Notes under the pieces: model-generated
What the model saw: only the letters and a program-made list of their open reading frames with translations
Database searches by the model: none
What the model was told of the DNA's origin: nothing
Made by a program: the position numbers and the translations under genes
Source of the DNA: Thiobacillus sp. 65-29
GTDB lineage: Bacteria; Pseudomonadota; Gammaproteobacteria; Burkholderiales; Thiobacillaceae
Length of the DNA: 36,453 nucleotides
Assembly: GCA_001899775.1 (NCBI GenBank)
Contig: MKWN01000048.1
Span: 1-36,453, forward strand
Direction: 5' to 3'
Shown: piece by piece, positions 25,393 through 33,344 of the stretch
How the letters are laid out: each line of letters begins with the position of its first letter
How positions within the stretch are numbered: the stretch's first letter is position 1

Positions 25393-26886
25393 TCAGGCAT
25401 GGCTGGCGTGCCCGACGTGTCGACGGTGCATCCACGCGAGATAGCCGAGCAGTGTGGCAAAAACGATCTGGAAACTCAGCGTCTCCAGCAACGAGACCCG
25501 GTAAAAGACGTACAGCGCAAACAGCGGCAAAGCCGCCTGAATTGCGGCCGCATCCGCTCTGACCATTGCGTCGGTGGCGTCATTGCGCAGGCGCTCGGCC
25601 GTTCGCCACGCCAGTGCAAGGATGCCGAGGAACAGGGTGAGCCCCACGATGCCAAGTTCCCACAGCAACGTGGATGCGGCAGTCAATCCGATACCATAAG
25701 TCGGATAACGCATCGCCACATGCCCGCCCGTATTGGTATGGGCACTACCGAGGCCATTCCCCAGCAAGAGGGAAACCGGATCGTGCGCGCCCTGCCTTTC
25801 GGCCCAGAAACTCAGCACCTTGGTGCGATTGAGTTGGTAGGCACCATGTCCCTTTTCATAAACGTTGTAGGCCAATGTCTCTTCAATCTGCTCTTCGAGT
25901 GTCGTCTTGGTGATGCTCAGATAGGCGGCGCCCGCGCCGATGGTAAGCAACGCCCCCAAGGCCAGGCCCATCACGGCATAGTGAGGCCGTGCAAAGAGCT
26001 CCCGGCGATAAAGAACCAGGAACATCATCGGCAGGAGGATCACAACGACCTTCGTCTCACCCAGGAAAAGGGGCGCCAATACGAATGGCGCGAGGAACAT
26101 CACATGCCGGGCGCGGAGGAGGCGTGCCCGCTGCCTGGCGAGCATGAATGCCAAGACGATGATGAGGAATGTGGCCATCTCCGAATTGGCGCCACCGGTG
26201 TAAAGATTTGCACCGAAAGTACCTGCCACCACGTCGATGGGTACGAGAAAAGGAATGCCAAAGCTCTGGCGCAAAGGTACCAATTCGATCAATTCGTACA
26301 CGGCGAACGGCAGCTGCACCAGCGCCACGAAGACAAGAAACTTGCGCCACCGCCGCATGTCCTGCTCGCCGAGGGTGAGCCAACTCAGGGCGAACAACAA
26401 TCCAAAAGCCTGAAAATAGCGCTTGAATCCGGTAAGAACCTCTCCAACCGAGTAGAACTGCACAAGCGTGGCGAGGATCGCATACAGCATGAAGATCAAC
26501 GCCAACCAGACAAAACCCGGCGTGGCGATCGTCGCGCGCGAGTTCGTCATGGCGCCGAAAAAAGCACTCACCATCAGGATGAACCCCATGATGGAAATAC
26601 CCCAGACGGCCTTGCTGGCAATGTAATCAGCCCAGATCGGTACGACACCCGCCACCAGCAACCCGAGTGACAGCACCAGCCATATATTCCAGGAAGGCTT
26701 GCCCAGAAGAAACGCGCCCAGCAGCATGGCGGCCGCCATGCTCACCAGAACGAAGCTGGACGTGACCGCTACAAATCCGAAGAAAAGCGCCAATATTCCT
26801 GCGACAAGGAGCACGCCAAGCAAGCCCCATATGCCGAGTGGCGCGCCACTCTGCCCGACTCCCGTAGATAGCGCCTGGCTGGTCAT
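25393..26886 (-). CDS. O-antigen ligase/polymerase family protein (Wzy or WaaL type)
   Basis: The 497-aa protein has about 11-12 transmembrane helices and a large periplasmic loop about two-thirds along (residues near 320-380), typical of the Wzy_C/O-antigen ligase family. The loop contains LSFWAERQGAHDP and LLGNGLGSAHTNTGG, resembling the conserved RxxLW and GxG...H region. In this operon, with flippase and chain-length proteins, a Wzy polymerase role is more likely than lipid-A ligation. The start is ATG 26886; GTG 26892 is also possible. It follows epsI by a few bases. Confidence 0.88.
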   Translation of the reverse strand: MTSQALSTGVGQSGAPLGIWGLLGVLLVAGILALFFGFVAVTSSFVLVSMAAAMLLGAFLLGKPSWNIWLVLSLGLLVAGVVPIWADYIASKAVWGISIMGFILMVSAFFGAMTNSRATIATPGFVWLALIFMLYAILATLVQFYSVGEVLTGFKRYFQAFGLLFALSWLTLGEQDMRRWRKFLVFVALVQLPFAVYELIELVPLRQSFGIPFLVPIDVVAGTFGANLYTGGANSEMATFLIIVLAFMLARQRARLLRARHVMFLAPFVLAPLFLGETKVVVILLPMMFLVLYRRELFARPHYAVMGLALGALLTIGAGAAYLSITKTTLEEQIEETLAYNVYEKGHGAYQLNRTKVLSFWAERQGAHDPVSLLLGNGLGSAHTNTGGHVAMRYPTYGIGLTAASTLLWELGIVGLTLFLGILALAWRTAERLRNDATDAMVRADAAAIQAALPLFALYVFYRVSLLETLSFQIVFATLLGYLAWMHRRHVGHASHA

Positions 26887-26899
26887 CGTCACCAGCCGT

Positions 26900-27595
26900 T
26901 CAGGATGCCGAACCTGGACTGCCGAGAATGCGCTTCTTGCCTTCCGGCGTCAGCGCACCCAGCAAAGCGCGCGAAAAATCATCCTGCGCCTGATATGCCG
27001 CTTCCTCATCGGCCTGGATGCTCGAAATGCGGAACAGCAGACCGTCCGGAATCTTGCCTGTGAGGCCGTACTTGATCTGACTCAGTTTCCATTGCAGGCC
27101 TTCCGTGATGGCAACCGTATCGCCAACCGTTGTCCAGTAGGTGATCGGCTCGACACGTGAGCCCTGCTTCGCAACCAGCCGCCTGACAGGAATCGCGGCG
27201 CCGTCGCTCGCGAACACATCATTCTTGTTCTTCAGGATCTCGAACCCCTGTGCCGGGTAGCACACCTCCGGCTTGTGCACGGCCATGGAATCGCTCTGGT
27301 CACCACCGTAGGCGATAGACAGCATGATGCGCTGGTTGCGCGAGTTGATGTAGGTGCGGGTGAGGGTCTGGTTGTAGATCTTGTCGAGCTTGGCCTGCGT
27401 TTCCGGGTCGACAAGCAAAGGCACGATGGTCTCGTCGATTTTCCAGTCGCCGAACGTTTTTGGAATCAGCACTTCCAGGTCGACCTTCGGTCCGGCGTCG
27501 GCGACCTTCTCGGTGGGTTTGAGCGCGAGCGCCATGCCCGCAGCGGCGAACATGAGCAGACCGACGATCAGGTGCTTGAAGCTGATGAGATTCAT
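26900..27595 (-). CDS. epsI: exosortase-associated protein EpsI
   Basis: The 231-aa protein has an N-terminal membrane anchor or signal (about 8-25). The EpsI family signature HKPEVCYPAQGF, with its conserved cysteine, lies in the middle. EpsI accompanies exosortases; with the XrtB-type set here it matches the methanolan-type eps cluster. The exact role is unresolved. Its ATG 27595 overlaps the TGA of a short upstream frame (27592-27747). It is usually next to the exosortase gene, but here about 1.3 kb of toxin-antitoxin genes and repeats separates it from xrtB. Confidence 0.94.
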   Translation of the reverse strand: MNLISFKHLIVGLLMFAAAGMALALKPTEKVADAGPKVDLEVLIPKTFGDWKIDETIVPLLVDPETQAKLDKIYNQTLTRTYINSRNQRIMLSIAYGGDQSDSMAVHKPEVCYPAQGFEILKNKNDVFASDGAAIPVRRLVAKQGSRVEPITYWTTVGDTVAITEGLQWKLSQIKYGLTGKIPDGLLFRISSIQADEEAAYQAQDDFSRALLGALTPEGKKRILGSPGSAS

Positions 27596-27747
27596 GTGTT
27601 GTCTCCAGAAACCGTGCGGTGGTGCGTGGGGGTGAGGGTGTTATGCCGTGGGCGGTTCACCCTCTCCCCCGGCCCCTTGAATGTGTCTGGCAGAACGATC
27701 GTCAGCGAGGTGCCGCGAACCTGCTCAATTCGACGTATTGCTTGCAT
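27592..27747 (-). pseudogene. short reading frame, probable gene remnant coupled to epsI
   Basis: A GGGAG site 8 nt before ATG 27747 opens a 51-codon frame. It begins MQAIRRIEQVRGTSLTIVLP, an N-terminus resembling small antitoxin-like or swapped-hairpin proteins. From codon 25 on it runs into a half-copy of the C-rich repeat (27660-27676) and becomes proline, arginine and histidine-rich filler. Its TGA overlaps the epsI ATG (ATGA). I read it as a real 5' end truncated by repeat insertion, with the remaining frame perhaps still delivering ribosomes to epsI. An expressed small protein cannot be excluded. Confidence 0.4.
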
Positions 27748-27888
27748 GTGCGCGCTCCCGATTACCCGTGGTAATCCATGGACACCCAGCCGGGTGTCTT
27801 TCCGGAATGGTTGAACCGCCCTGCGGGAGCGGGTGCTGCAGATTCAAGTTCCAGGTTGCAGTGTTCCATGCGGCAAGCGGGCCCCCGC
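27748..27888. other. gene-free spacer with repeat debris
   Basis: This stretch holds no convincing gene. It has a short hairpin (GACACCC-agcc-GGGTGTC, 27781-27798) and degenerate heptads related to the CTTGAAC repeats at about 27841-27861. There is also a 20-bp near match (27763-27780 region, TGGTAATCCATGG) to the 3' end of gmd at 10890-10903, which may be coincidence. It lies between the vapC stop and the remnant frame. Confidence 0.5.
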
Positions 27889-28323
27889 CTACCGAACCGA
27901 CAGCGGGTTGATGTGCTTCAACCCGGGAAAGCGCCGGAAATCATTGTCCGCGGAATAAACGCTGTACCCCTGTTCCAGCGCCAGCGCGGCGATATGGGCA
28001 TCGCTCGTGAGGTTGGCGGCCATGCCGGTTTGCAGCAGCAGATTGCGCAGGATGGCCCAGTGTCCAGTGCCCGGCGCAACCAGCTGGACGGGCGGCTGGT
28101 CCAGCCACTCGTCGATGTAGGCGATCGCTGCCTCGGGGGGCAAGGGCTGCGAAAAAATCCGCGGGTTGGTGCAAATGCGCAGAAAAGCCATGATGGATAC
28201 CCAGGGAATGCCAACCCGCGCAGTGCCCGAGAGCATCCGCTCCCACCAGGCTCGTGCCTGCTTGTGCTGGGGCAAGTCCCGGTTGACTGCATAGATCAGC
28301 AGGTTGGCATCGACCAGGATCAC
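27889..28323 (-). CDS. vapC: VapC-type PIN-domain toxin
   Basis: The 144-aa PIN-domain protein is a probable RNase toxin. The acidic positions seen are the N-terminal DANLLIYA aspartate, the mid-protein region PWVSIMAFLRI, and C-terminal TSDAHIAALALEQG and SADNDFRRF. It matches the PIN subfamily with the FLRIxTNPRIF motif. The start is placed at GTG 28323, overlapping the antitoxin stop by GTGA; an upstream GTG at 28347 would add eight residues inside the antitoxin frame. Together with vapB it forms a complete type II toxin-antitoxin pair inside the exosortase operon. Confidence 0.9.
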   Translation of the reverse strand: MILVDANLLIYAVNRDLPQHKQARAWWERMLSGTARVGIPWVSIMAFLRICTNPRIFSQPLPPEAAIAYIDEWLDQPPVQLVAPGTGHWAILRNLLLQTGMAANLTSDAHIAALALEQGYSVYSADNDFRRFPGLKHINPLSVR

Positions 28324-28586
28324 TTGCGCTGCTCCAGTTTCGCGCACAGCGACGCGTCTTCCAGTTCATCCGCAAGGCGCAATGCCTTGTCCAGGTCGAT
28401 GCCGGGCAACGGGGCGCCAAGCGACGCCGGTTTCAGGCGATAGGCGCGAGGCTTGCGTACGGCTTTCTGCTGCAACCCGATCAGCAGCGTCTCATTGACC
28501 ACCTCCTTGAAAGGTTTGCCGGTCTCAAGCGCGCGTTTCTTGAGTTCGTTGGCAAGCGAGTCATCGATCGTGAGCGTGGTGCGCAT
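28320..28586 (-). CDS. vapB: VapB-type ribbon-helix-helix antitoxin
   Basis: The 88-aa protein starts MRTTLTIDDSLANELKKRAL, a ribbon-helix-helix DNA-binding segment followed by the helix GKPFKEVVNETLLIGL. The C-terminal half is charged and probably disordered until it wraps the toxin. It precedes and overlaps vapC by 4 nt, the typical order for autoregulated type II pairs. The start is ATG 28584-28586. Autorepression at its own promoter is expected, but no operator was identified. Confidence 0.9.
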   Translation of the reverse strand: MRTTLTIDDSLANELKKRALETGKPFKEVVNETLLIGLQQKAVRKPRAYRLKPASLGAPLPGIDLDKALRLADELEDASLCAKLEQRK

Positions 28587-28768
28587 CTTTATGTCTTCCT
28601 GTCAGGCATCAAAACATCATTCTACTATCGGGTTCGACGATGGCGCGCGATAGCGGTGTGTTGGGATCGCGGGCAAGGCGACCGTCTCGCTCATGCCTGC
28701 TCCCGGCTTTGTGGCTAACGGGCATGGCGCGTTGCCACCCCTGACCATGAAAGACGCCACACCCGTTT

Positions 28769-28804
28769 CCCTCACCCCTGCCCTCTCCCCGAGGGAGAGG
28801 GGGG
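28769..28804. repeat. C-rich CCCTCTCCCC palindrome between vapB and xrtB
   Basis: It includes CCCTCTCCCCGAGGGAGAGG, a tight hairpin, preceded by CCCTCACCCCTG. It belongs to the same family as 8547-8583 and 10738-10776. It lies in the 286-bp gene-free gap 28587-28872, where I see nothing else coding; short open frames there are translations of this repeat. Confidence 0.8.
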
Positions 28805-28872
28805 ACAAGGTGAGCGCTTCGCACTGTTTCACGTTGATGAACACCATGTCGACCCTTCGGGGCTTCCGGCGT

Positions 28873-29772
28873 TCAGGCCTGCGCCTGCGCCCGCGCGCGC
28901 GGGCGGTCGGGGAAGATGAAGCCGAGTATCCAGTCGAGCAGGAACAGGAACAAGAGGCCGATGACGAACAGCATGATGCCGGCGAAGCCGTGCAGGAAGC
29001 CCTGCCCCGCTTCGTCGCCCATGTGGTAGGTGATGAGGATGAGCACCATGACGCGGATGACGTTGGCGACGAAGGCGATCGGGATGATCGCGGCCATGAT
29101 GACGAGGTTGCGCGCGAGGCTGGTGTGCTGCATCAGGTACAGGTAGAGCAGGCCCATGGCGGACAGGCTGAACATGGAATGCAGGCCGGAGCAGGCGTCG
29201 GCGACGAGCAATTGGTAGGGGCCGACGGTGAGGGTGACGCCGCTGCGCGCGATGGGGTAGCCGGCGGCGTACAGCACGTGCTCGGCAATGACGGAGATGT
29301 ATTGCTTGAGCGGGCCGGTGGCGGCGTCGACGATGAAGCCGGGCAGCGGGATCATGAACAGCAGGAAGAACAGCGCGAACCACAGCGCGCGCGCGGCCTT
29401 TGCACCAACCGTGATGAGCAGCGCGCCGAGAATGACGGGGATCTGCGAGCCGACCTCGAACAGCAGGATGTCCTGCGAGCGGCCGAGGGCATAGGCGAGC
29501 AGGCCGACGACGAGCAGGATCCAGCCGGTGACGGTTTCGCCGCGGCCGGGGGCACCGGCCTGGGCGAAGACCTCGCGTTTCTGCCAGATGAGATAGAGGG
29601 CGACCACCAGCACGATGGGGCCGTGGGCGTGGTCGTCCTCGTTCCACAGTCCGTGCGCGAGCATCCAGTAGGTGGGGGCATAGAGCGCGGCGAGGCCGAG
29701 GACGACCGGCCACCAGGTCTTGAGGGCGGCCAGGGCGTCGAGTGCGGAGGCGCGGGGGGCGAGCGTGTTCAT
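28873..29772 (-). CDS. xrtB: exosortase B (XrtB)
   Basis: The 299-aa integral membrane transpeptidase-like protein has about eight transmembrane helices. The exosortase catalytic residues are visible: C194 in ADACSGLHSM, R240 in FVANVIRV, and a histidine, most likely H261 in FLHGFAG. Exosortases recognise C-terminal PEP-CTERM tripartite signals, cleave them and probably attach proteins to surface material. The set of neighbours (epsD, E, F, G, L, I) is that of the B-type system first seen in methanolan clusters. It starts at ATG 29772, 9 bp after epsG. Confidence 0.95.
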   Translation of the reverse strand: MNTLAPRASALDALAALKTWWPVVLGLAALYAPTYWMLAHGLWNEDDHAHGPIVLVVALYLIWQKREVFAQAGAPGRGETVTGWILLVVGLLAYALGRSQDILLFEVGSQIPVILGALLITVGAKAARALWFALFFLLFMIPLPGFIVDAATGPLKQYISVIAEHVLYAAGYPIARSGVTLTVGPYQLLVADACSGLHSMFSLSAMGLLYLYLMQHTSLARNLVIMAAIIPIAFVANVIRVMVLILITYHMGDEAGQGFLHGFAGIMLFVIGLLFLFLLDWILGFIFPDRPRARAQAQA

Positions 29773-29781
29773 GCGTTCAAT

Positions 29782-30666
29782 TCAATCCAATACGACGGCA
29801 CCGACGACCTGGGCGCCGGTGAAGATGATCTTTTCTTTCAGCTCGGCCAGCGGCGCGAGCCGGCTGACGTTGCGGCGGGTGGCGACGAGCATGCCGCCGG
29901 CGCGCGCGGCGACGAGCTGGAAGTCGGACGCGAGCTGCGCGGGCGCGGTGTCCAGCAGGATGATGTCGTAGCTGGTTTCCAGGCCCATGAGCAGGCTGCC
30001 GAACGTGGGGCGCGCCAACAGTTCCGCCGGGTTGGGCGGCGGCGAGCCGGCGGCCAGGACAGACAGTGTGTGGAAGGGCTGAACGGTCTGCACCTGCAGC
30101 GTGGGCACACGTTCGGCCAGCAGGTCCGACAGGCCCATGCCGTTGCCAAGGTTGAAGATGGCCTGCTGGCGCGGCTGGCGCAGGTTGGCGTCGATCAGCA
30201 GCACCTTGCGGCCCATCTGCGCGAACAGCACGGCGAGGTTGGCGGCGAGGTAGCTCGCGCCTTCATCCGCGCGCACGCTGCCGACGGTGAGCGTCTTGCG
30301 GCCATCCTTGAACCAGCGCATGAGGAGTTCGGAACGCAACGAGCGCAGCGCCTCGGCCTCGCGGCTGTAGGGATTCACCGCGGCGGTGAGTTCGGAACTG
30401 AGGTTGGCACCGGTGGCCGGCAGCGTCGGGTATTCGAACTGGCGCGACAGCGCGGCGCGGATGTCGGCCTCGGTCACCAGGCCGAGTTTCTGCGCGGCTT
30501 CGCCGAAGCGCAGGCTCTCTTTTTTCTGCAGATTGAGCACGCGCTCCATGTCCTGCGGCTTGAGCTTGCCTGCGGCCTGCAGCAGCGTGCCGATGTGATC
30601 GTCACCGCGGGCCGTGGCGGCCTCGACGATGCTGCTCTGTTCGCTGGGGCTGGTGATTGAGTTCAT
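29782..30666 (-). CDS. epsG: EpsG, chain-length-associated kinase-like P-loop protein
   Basis: The 294-aa protein has an N-terminal helical region (about 15-80) resembling the N-domain of type II secretion ATPases, then a MinD/BY-kinase-like fold. The Walker A position reads SVRADEGASYLAAN (130-143), with Ala137 where BY-kinases carry the catalytic lysine (GKS/T). Walker A' is LLIDANLRQP (156-165) and Walker B is IILLDTAP (235-242). No C-terminal tyrosine cluster is present. It follows epsF, as expected for a Wzc-like split protein. The missing lysine raises the question of whether it still binds or hydrolyses ATP. Confidence 0.9.
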   Translation of the reverse strand: MNSITSPSEQSSIVEAATARGDDHIGTLLQAAGKLKPQDMERVLNLQKKESLRFGEAAQKLGLVTEADIRAALSRQFEYPTLPATGANLSSELTAAVNPYSREAEALRSLRSELLMRWFKDGRKTLTVGSVRADEGASYLAANLAVLFAQMGRKVLLIDANLRQPRQQAIFNLGNGMGLSDLLAERVPTLQVQTVQPFHTLSVLAAGSPPPNPAELLARPTFGSLLMGLETSYDIILLDTAPAQLASDFQLVAARAGGMLVATRRNVSRLAPLAELKEKIIFTGAQVVGAVVLD

Positions 30667-30719
30667 GAATTACCTCGACGTGGGTCGTTCAGGCGATGAG
30701 AAAAATGCGGGAGTGCTGT

Positions 30720-30751
30720 CCGTGGGAGGCCCGCCCTCGGGTCGATGGGGG
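30720..30751 (-). repeat. degenerate half of the REP-like element
   Basis: CCGTGGGAGGCCCGCCCTCG and the following GGTCGATGGGG resemble the right half of the REP-like unit read on the minus-strand orientation (TAGGAGGGCCGCCCCCGGCC then CGATGGGG). It lies in the 129-bp gap between epsF and epsG. Alignment by eye only. Confidence 0.45.
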
Positions 30752-30795
30752 CGTTAGCGCAGTGCGAGCGATCGCAGCGAGGCGCATGATCTCGC

Positions 30796-32184
30796 TCACG
30801 CCACCGCGGGCCGGTTGCGGCGGAAGAGGCGGCGCAGGCTTTCCATCAGGCCGCCGGCTTTCTTGACTTCGGCCAGCACGGGGATGTCGAGGCCGCCTGC
30901 GATGTCCTGGCCGGAGCGCACGCGGCGGTCGAGCAGTTCGACGAGGAAGCCGGTGCCGACGCCGAGCAGGCTGCCGAGGAAGACGGACAACAGGATGTTG
31001 AGGAAGACGCGCGGTTTGGACGGCTCGGTGGGCGGGACGGCGGGCGTCAGCACGGCGATGTCGGTCTGCGTGGATTGCGCTTCCATGCGCGTCTGGCCGT
31101 AGCGCTGCAACGCGGAGTCGTAGACGCGCTGGGCGTTTTCGACGTCGCGGGCGAGGCGGCTGGCTTCTTCGCGTTCCTGCTTGAGCCCGAGGACGCGGGT
31201 CTTCTGCCGCTCGAAGGCGGCAGTGAGCTCGTTGAAGCGCTGGCGCGCGGCACCGGCGGTGGCGCCGACACCACGGGTGGCGGTGCCGAGTTCATTGGCG
31301 AGACGCGCCTTGTAGCTGTCGACTTCGGCCTTCAGACGAACGTAATCCGGATGGTTGGCGCCGACGCGGTTGCTCAGTTCGGCGAGCTTGCCTTCGCCCT
31401 GCGCGACCTGGGCCTTGAGGTTCTGCACCACGGGGTTGTTGATGACCTCGGGCAGGCTGGCGCTGTCGCGGGTGCGCGAACTGGCATCGTAGGCCGCCGA
31501 CTGCGCGGCGATCATCTGCCCGGACAGTTCGGCCATGCGGCGGGTTTCGACGTCGAGGCGCTCGTCGGACTCGACCAGCCCCTTCTCGCGCTGGTAGGCG
31601 GTGAGCTTCTGCTGCGCCTGATCGAGGTCGTCGCGCAGCTGGTTGATCTGCTGGTCAAACCAGGCGGCGCTCTGTTTGGCGGGGGCGACGCGCAGGTCGA
31701 GGTTGGTTTCGATGTAGGCCTTGGCGAAGGCGTTGGCGATGATGGCGGAAAACTCGGGGTTGGTGCCGGTGAAGCTGACGCGGAAGATGCTGGATTCGCG
31801 CGAGGGTTCGACGTCGAGTTTCTTCAACAGCACGTCACCCAGCCACTGTTCGATGCTGCCCTTGCCTTCGGTGGCTTCCATGAACTGCTCGCGGGTTCCG
31901 GGGGCATCGGTGAGCTTGAGGCTCTGCACCACGCGCGTGGCCACCTGCGGACTCTTGATGACGTCGACCTGGGTGGCCATGTAGCCGGGAAACATCTGCG
32001 CCGGCAGCAACTGGCCGGTGAAGGGATCCTTGCTCTTGGAATCGACGATGAGAGTGGCGCTGGCGGTGTATTCCTTGGGCAGCCACAGGCTGACCGCGGC
32101 GGTGGTGGCGACGGTAACGAACAGCACGCCAAGGATGATCCACTTGCGCGCGTTGAGGACGAGGAGGAATTGGGTGAAGTTCAT
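30796..32184 (-). CDS. epsF: EpsF, polysaccharide chain-length determinant (Wzz/PCP type)
   Basis: The 462-aa polysaccharide co-polymerase has transmembrane helices near residues 16-34 and 400-422. They flank a long periplasmic region rich in coiled coil (about 165-375: QINQLRDDLDQAQQKLTAYQ and later heptads). The proline-rich region before the second helix (PAVPPTEPSKPRVF) is typical of Wzz/GumC proteins. The cytoplasmic tail ends basic (RRLFRRNRPAVA). It would set EPS chain length with EpsG as its cytoplasmic partner. It starts 11 bp after the epsE stop. Confidence 0.94.
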   Translation of the reverse strand: MNFTQFLLVLNARKWIILGVLFVTVATTAAVSLWLPKEYTASATLIVDSKSKDPFTGQLLPAQMFPGYMATQVDVIKSPQVATRVVQSLKLTDAPGTREQFMEATEGKGSIEQWLGDVLLKKLDVEPSRESSIFRVSFTGTNPEFSAIIANAFAKAYIETNLDLRVAPAKQSAAWFDQQINQLRDDLDQAQQKLTAYQREKGLVESDERLDVETRRMAELSGQMIAAQSAAYDASSRTRDSASLPEVINNPVVQNLKAQVAQGEGKLAELSNRVGANHPDYVRLKAEVDSYKARLANELGTATRGVGATAGAARQRFNELTAAFERQKTRVLGLKQEREEASRLARDVENAQRVYDSALQRYGQTRMEAQSTQTDIAVLTPAVPPTEPSKPRVFLNILLSVFLGSLLGVGTGFLVELLDRRVRSGQDIAGGLDIPVLAEVKKAGGLMESLRRLFRRNRPAVA

Positions 32185-32194
32185 GGCGCGGTTC

Positions 32195-32992
32195 TCAGAA
32201 CAGGCTTTCCTTGACGAAGATGACGTCGTCCTTCTGCACGGGGTCGCCGAGCTTGACGGGGATTTCCTGCGTGGTGCCGCCGTCGTCGCGGCGCAGGATG
32301 CGCAGGCCGCGTTGCGTGCCGCGCGGGGTGATGCCGCCGCCGACGGAAAGCGCCTGCGCGACGGTCATGTTCTGCTCCAGACGGAAGGTGCCGGGACGCT
32401 GCACTTCGCCATAGATGTAGAACATCGGCTGGCGCGCGACGTTGATGACGTCGCCGTCCTCGACGGGCACGTTGTCGGTTTCGCCGCCGGAACGGAACAG
32501 GGCGACGATATCGATGTTCCGGTATTCGGTCTTGCCGTCGCGCGTGCGTACCAAGGTGACGACATCGGCGCCGTCGGGCACGATGCCGCCGGCGAGCGCC
32601 AGAACGTCGGTGATGCGGCCAGGCTTTTCGAGGTTGTGCTTGCCGGGCCGGTTGACGCGGCCGAGGACGGACACCTGCTGCCCGCGATACTGCACGACGT
32701 TGAGGCTGACGAAGGGTTCGAGGATGAAGCCGCCCTTGGCGAGGCGCCGGGTGATTTCCGCTTCGCCCTGTGCGGGGGTGTTGCCGGCGACCTTGACTTC
32801 GCCGATCAGCGGGAAGGTAATGCTGCCGGCTTCGCTGACGCGCACCTCGGTGGCAAGGTCCGGCTGGCCGTAAACAGTGACGCGCAGGACGTCGCCCGTG
32901 CCGATGCGGTAATCGTCGCTCACCGCCCACGCCGGCGCCGCCAGCAACAGGGCACACCAGAACATCCAGACACTACGCCACAACTTCGTCAT
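32195..32992 (-). CDS. epsE: EpsE, outer-membrane polysaccharide export protein (Wza family)
   Basis: The 265-aa protein has a Sec signal peptide (cleavage after about AWA-23). The poly_export motif YRIGTGDVLRVTVYGQPDL follows, then two SLBB-type repeats (VSVLGRVNRPGKHNL and FYIYGEVQRPGTFRLEQNMTVAQAL). No lipobox cysteine is seen, unlike E. coli Wza. The start is ATG 32992, with TTGGAGAG just upstream; the longer frame translates the C-rich repeat. A sigma-54-like promoter lies about 210 bp upstream. Confidence 0.94.
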   Translation of the reverse strand: MTKLWRSVWMFWCALLLAAPAWAVSDDYRIGTGDVLRVTVYGQPDLATEVRVSEAGSITFPLIGEVKVAGNTPAQGEAEITRRLAKGGFILEPFVSLNVVQYRGQQVSVLGRVNRPGKHNLEKPGRITDVLALAGGIVPDGADVVTLVRTRDGKTEYRNIDIVALFRSGGETDNVPVEDGDVINVARQPMFYIYGEVQRPGTFRLEQNMTVAQALSVGGGITPRGTQRGLRILRRDDGGTTQEIPVKLGDPVQKDDVIFVKESLF

Positions 32993-33084
32993 TACGCTCT
33001 CCAATTTGCGGACGCCGATTGCCTGCGCCGCACTCCTGCCTTGATTTTTTCGAACCCTGCGGGGCGGATCGAAGGGGGTTCGCA

Positions 33085-33123
33085 CCCTCTCCCCCACCCT
33101 TCCCCCTTCCGAGGGGGAAGGGA
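33085..33123. repeat. C-rich palindrome in the epsE leader
   Basis: CCCTCTCCCCCACCCTTCCC continues to a GAGGGGGAAGGG arm. It is a divergent member of the CCCTCTCCC family located about 100 bp upstream of the epsE start, between the predicted promoter and the gene. It would form a hairpin in the 5' leader. Confidence 0.7.
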
Positions 33124-33202
33124 GCATTGCGATGGCGCGTCGACTCACCGCTTACTGCCCCCCACTTCCCCCTTGACGCTCGTCACTCCCCCCAATCCTG
33201 CC

Positions 33203-33219
33203 AGCAATTCCCATACCCA
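33203..33219 (-). promoter_or_regulatory. candidate sigma-54 promoter upstream of epsE
   Basis: The minus strand reads TGGGTATGGGAATTGCT. Aligned with YTGGCACG-N4-TTGCW it matches 10 of 13 informative positions, with the -24 GG and -12 GC at the correct 10-bp spacing and a perfect TTGCT. A start near 33192 would give a 200-nt leader. It is weaker at the -24 side (GGTATG instead of GGCACG). Confidence 0.5.
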
Positions 33220-33298
33220 CCCGCATCAAATAACCATTGACCCGCGATTATTGTTCTGTTCTGCTTACGATGGCAAATAGTCCGCCCGACACGCGCGA

Positions 33299-33328
33299 TC
33301 TGGACCCCGGCGTTCGCCGGGGTGACGG
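33299..33328. repeat. short palindromic repeat after epsL
   Basis: CCCCGGCG and CGCCGGGG (33305-33322) form a tight hairpin within TCTGGACCCC...GGTGACGG. It resembles widespread bacterial repeats of the form TGGACCCCxGC...GGGGTGACG. It lies just after the epsL stop; without a T-tract it is more likely a repeat than a terminator. Confidence 0.65.
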
Positions 33329-33344
33329 CGTGTTCAGCCGTTCC

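Noticed and set aside
24637..26670. A 677-codon plus-strand open frame opposite the flippase and polymerase
   Set aside because: Antisense shadow rich in Q, H and R; the opposite strand encodes well-formed multi-span membrane proteins.
27763..27780. Short match to the 3' end of gmd as a gmd remnant
   Set aside because: Only about 18-20 bp match and the upstream sequence does not continue the similarity; probably chance.
27778..28443. A 221-codon plus-strand frame across vapBC
   Set aside because: Runs antisense to two overlapping genes with clear RHH and PIN motifs.
28617..28847. Short open frame containing SPLSLGERAGVRET
   Set aside because: This is the translation of the C-rich palindromic repeat, not a gene.
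28693..30660. A 655-codon plus-strand open frame opposite xrtB and epsG
   Set aside because: Antisense shadow; begins inside a repeat and has no recognisable domain.
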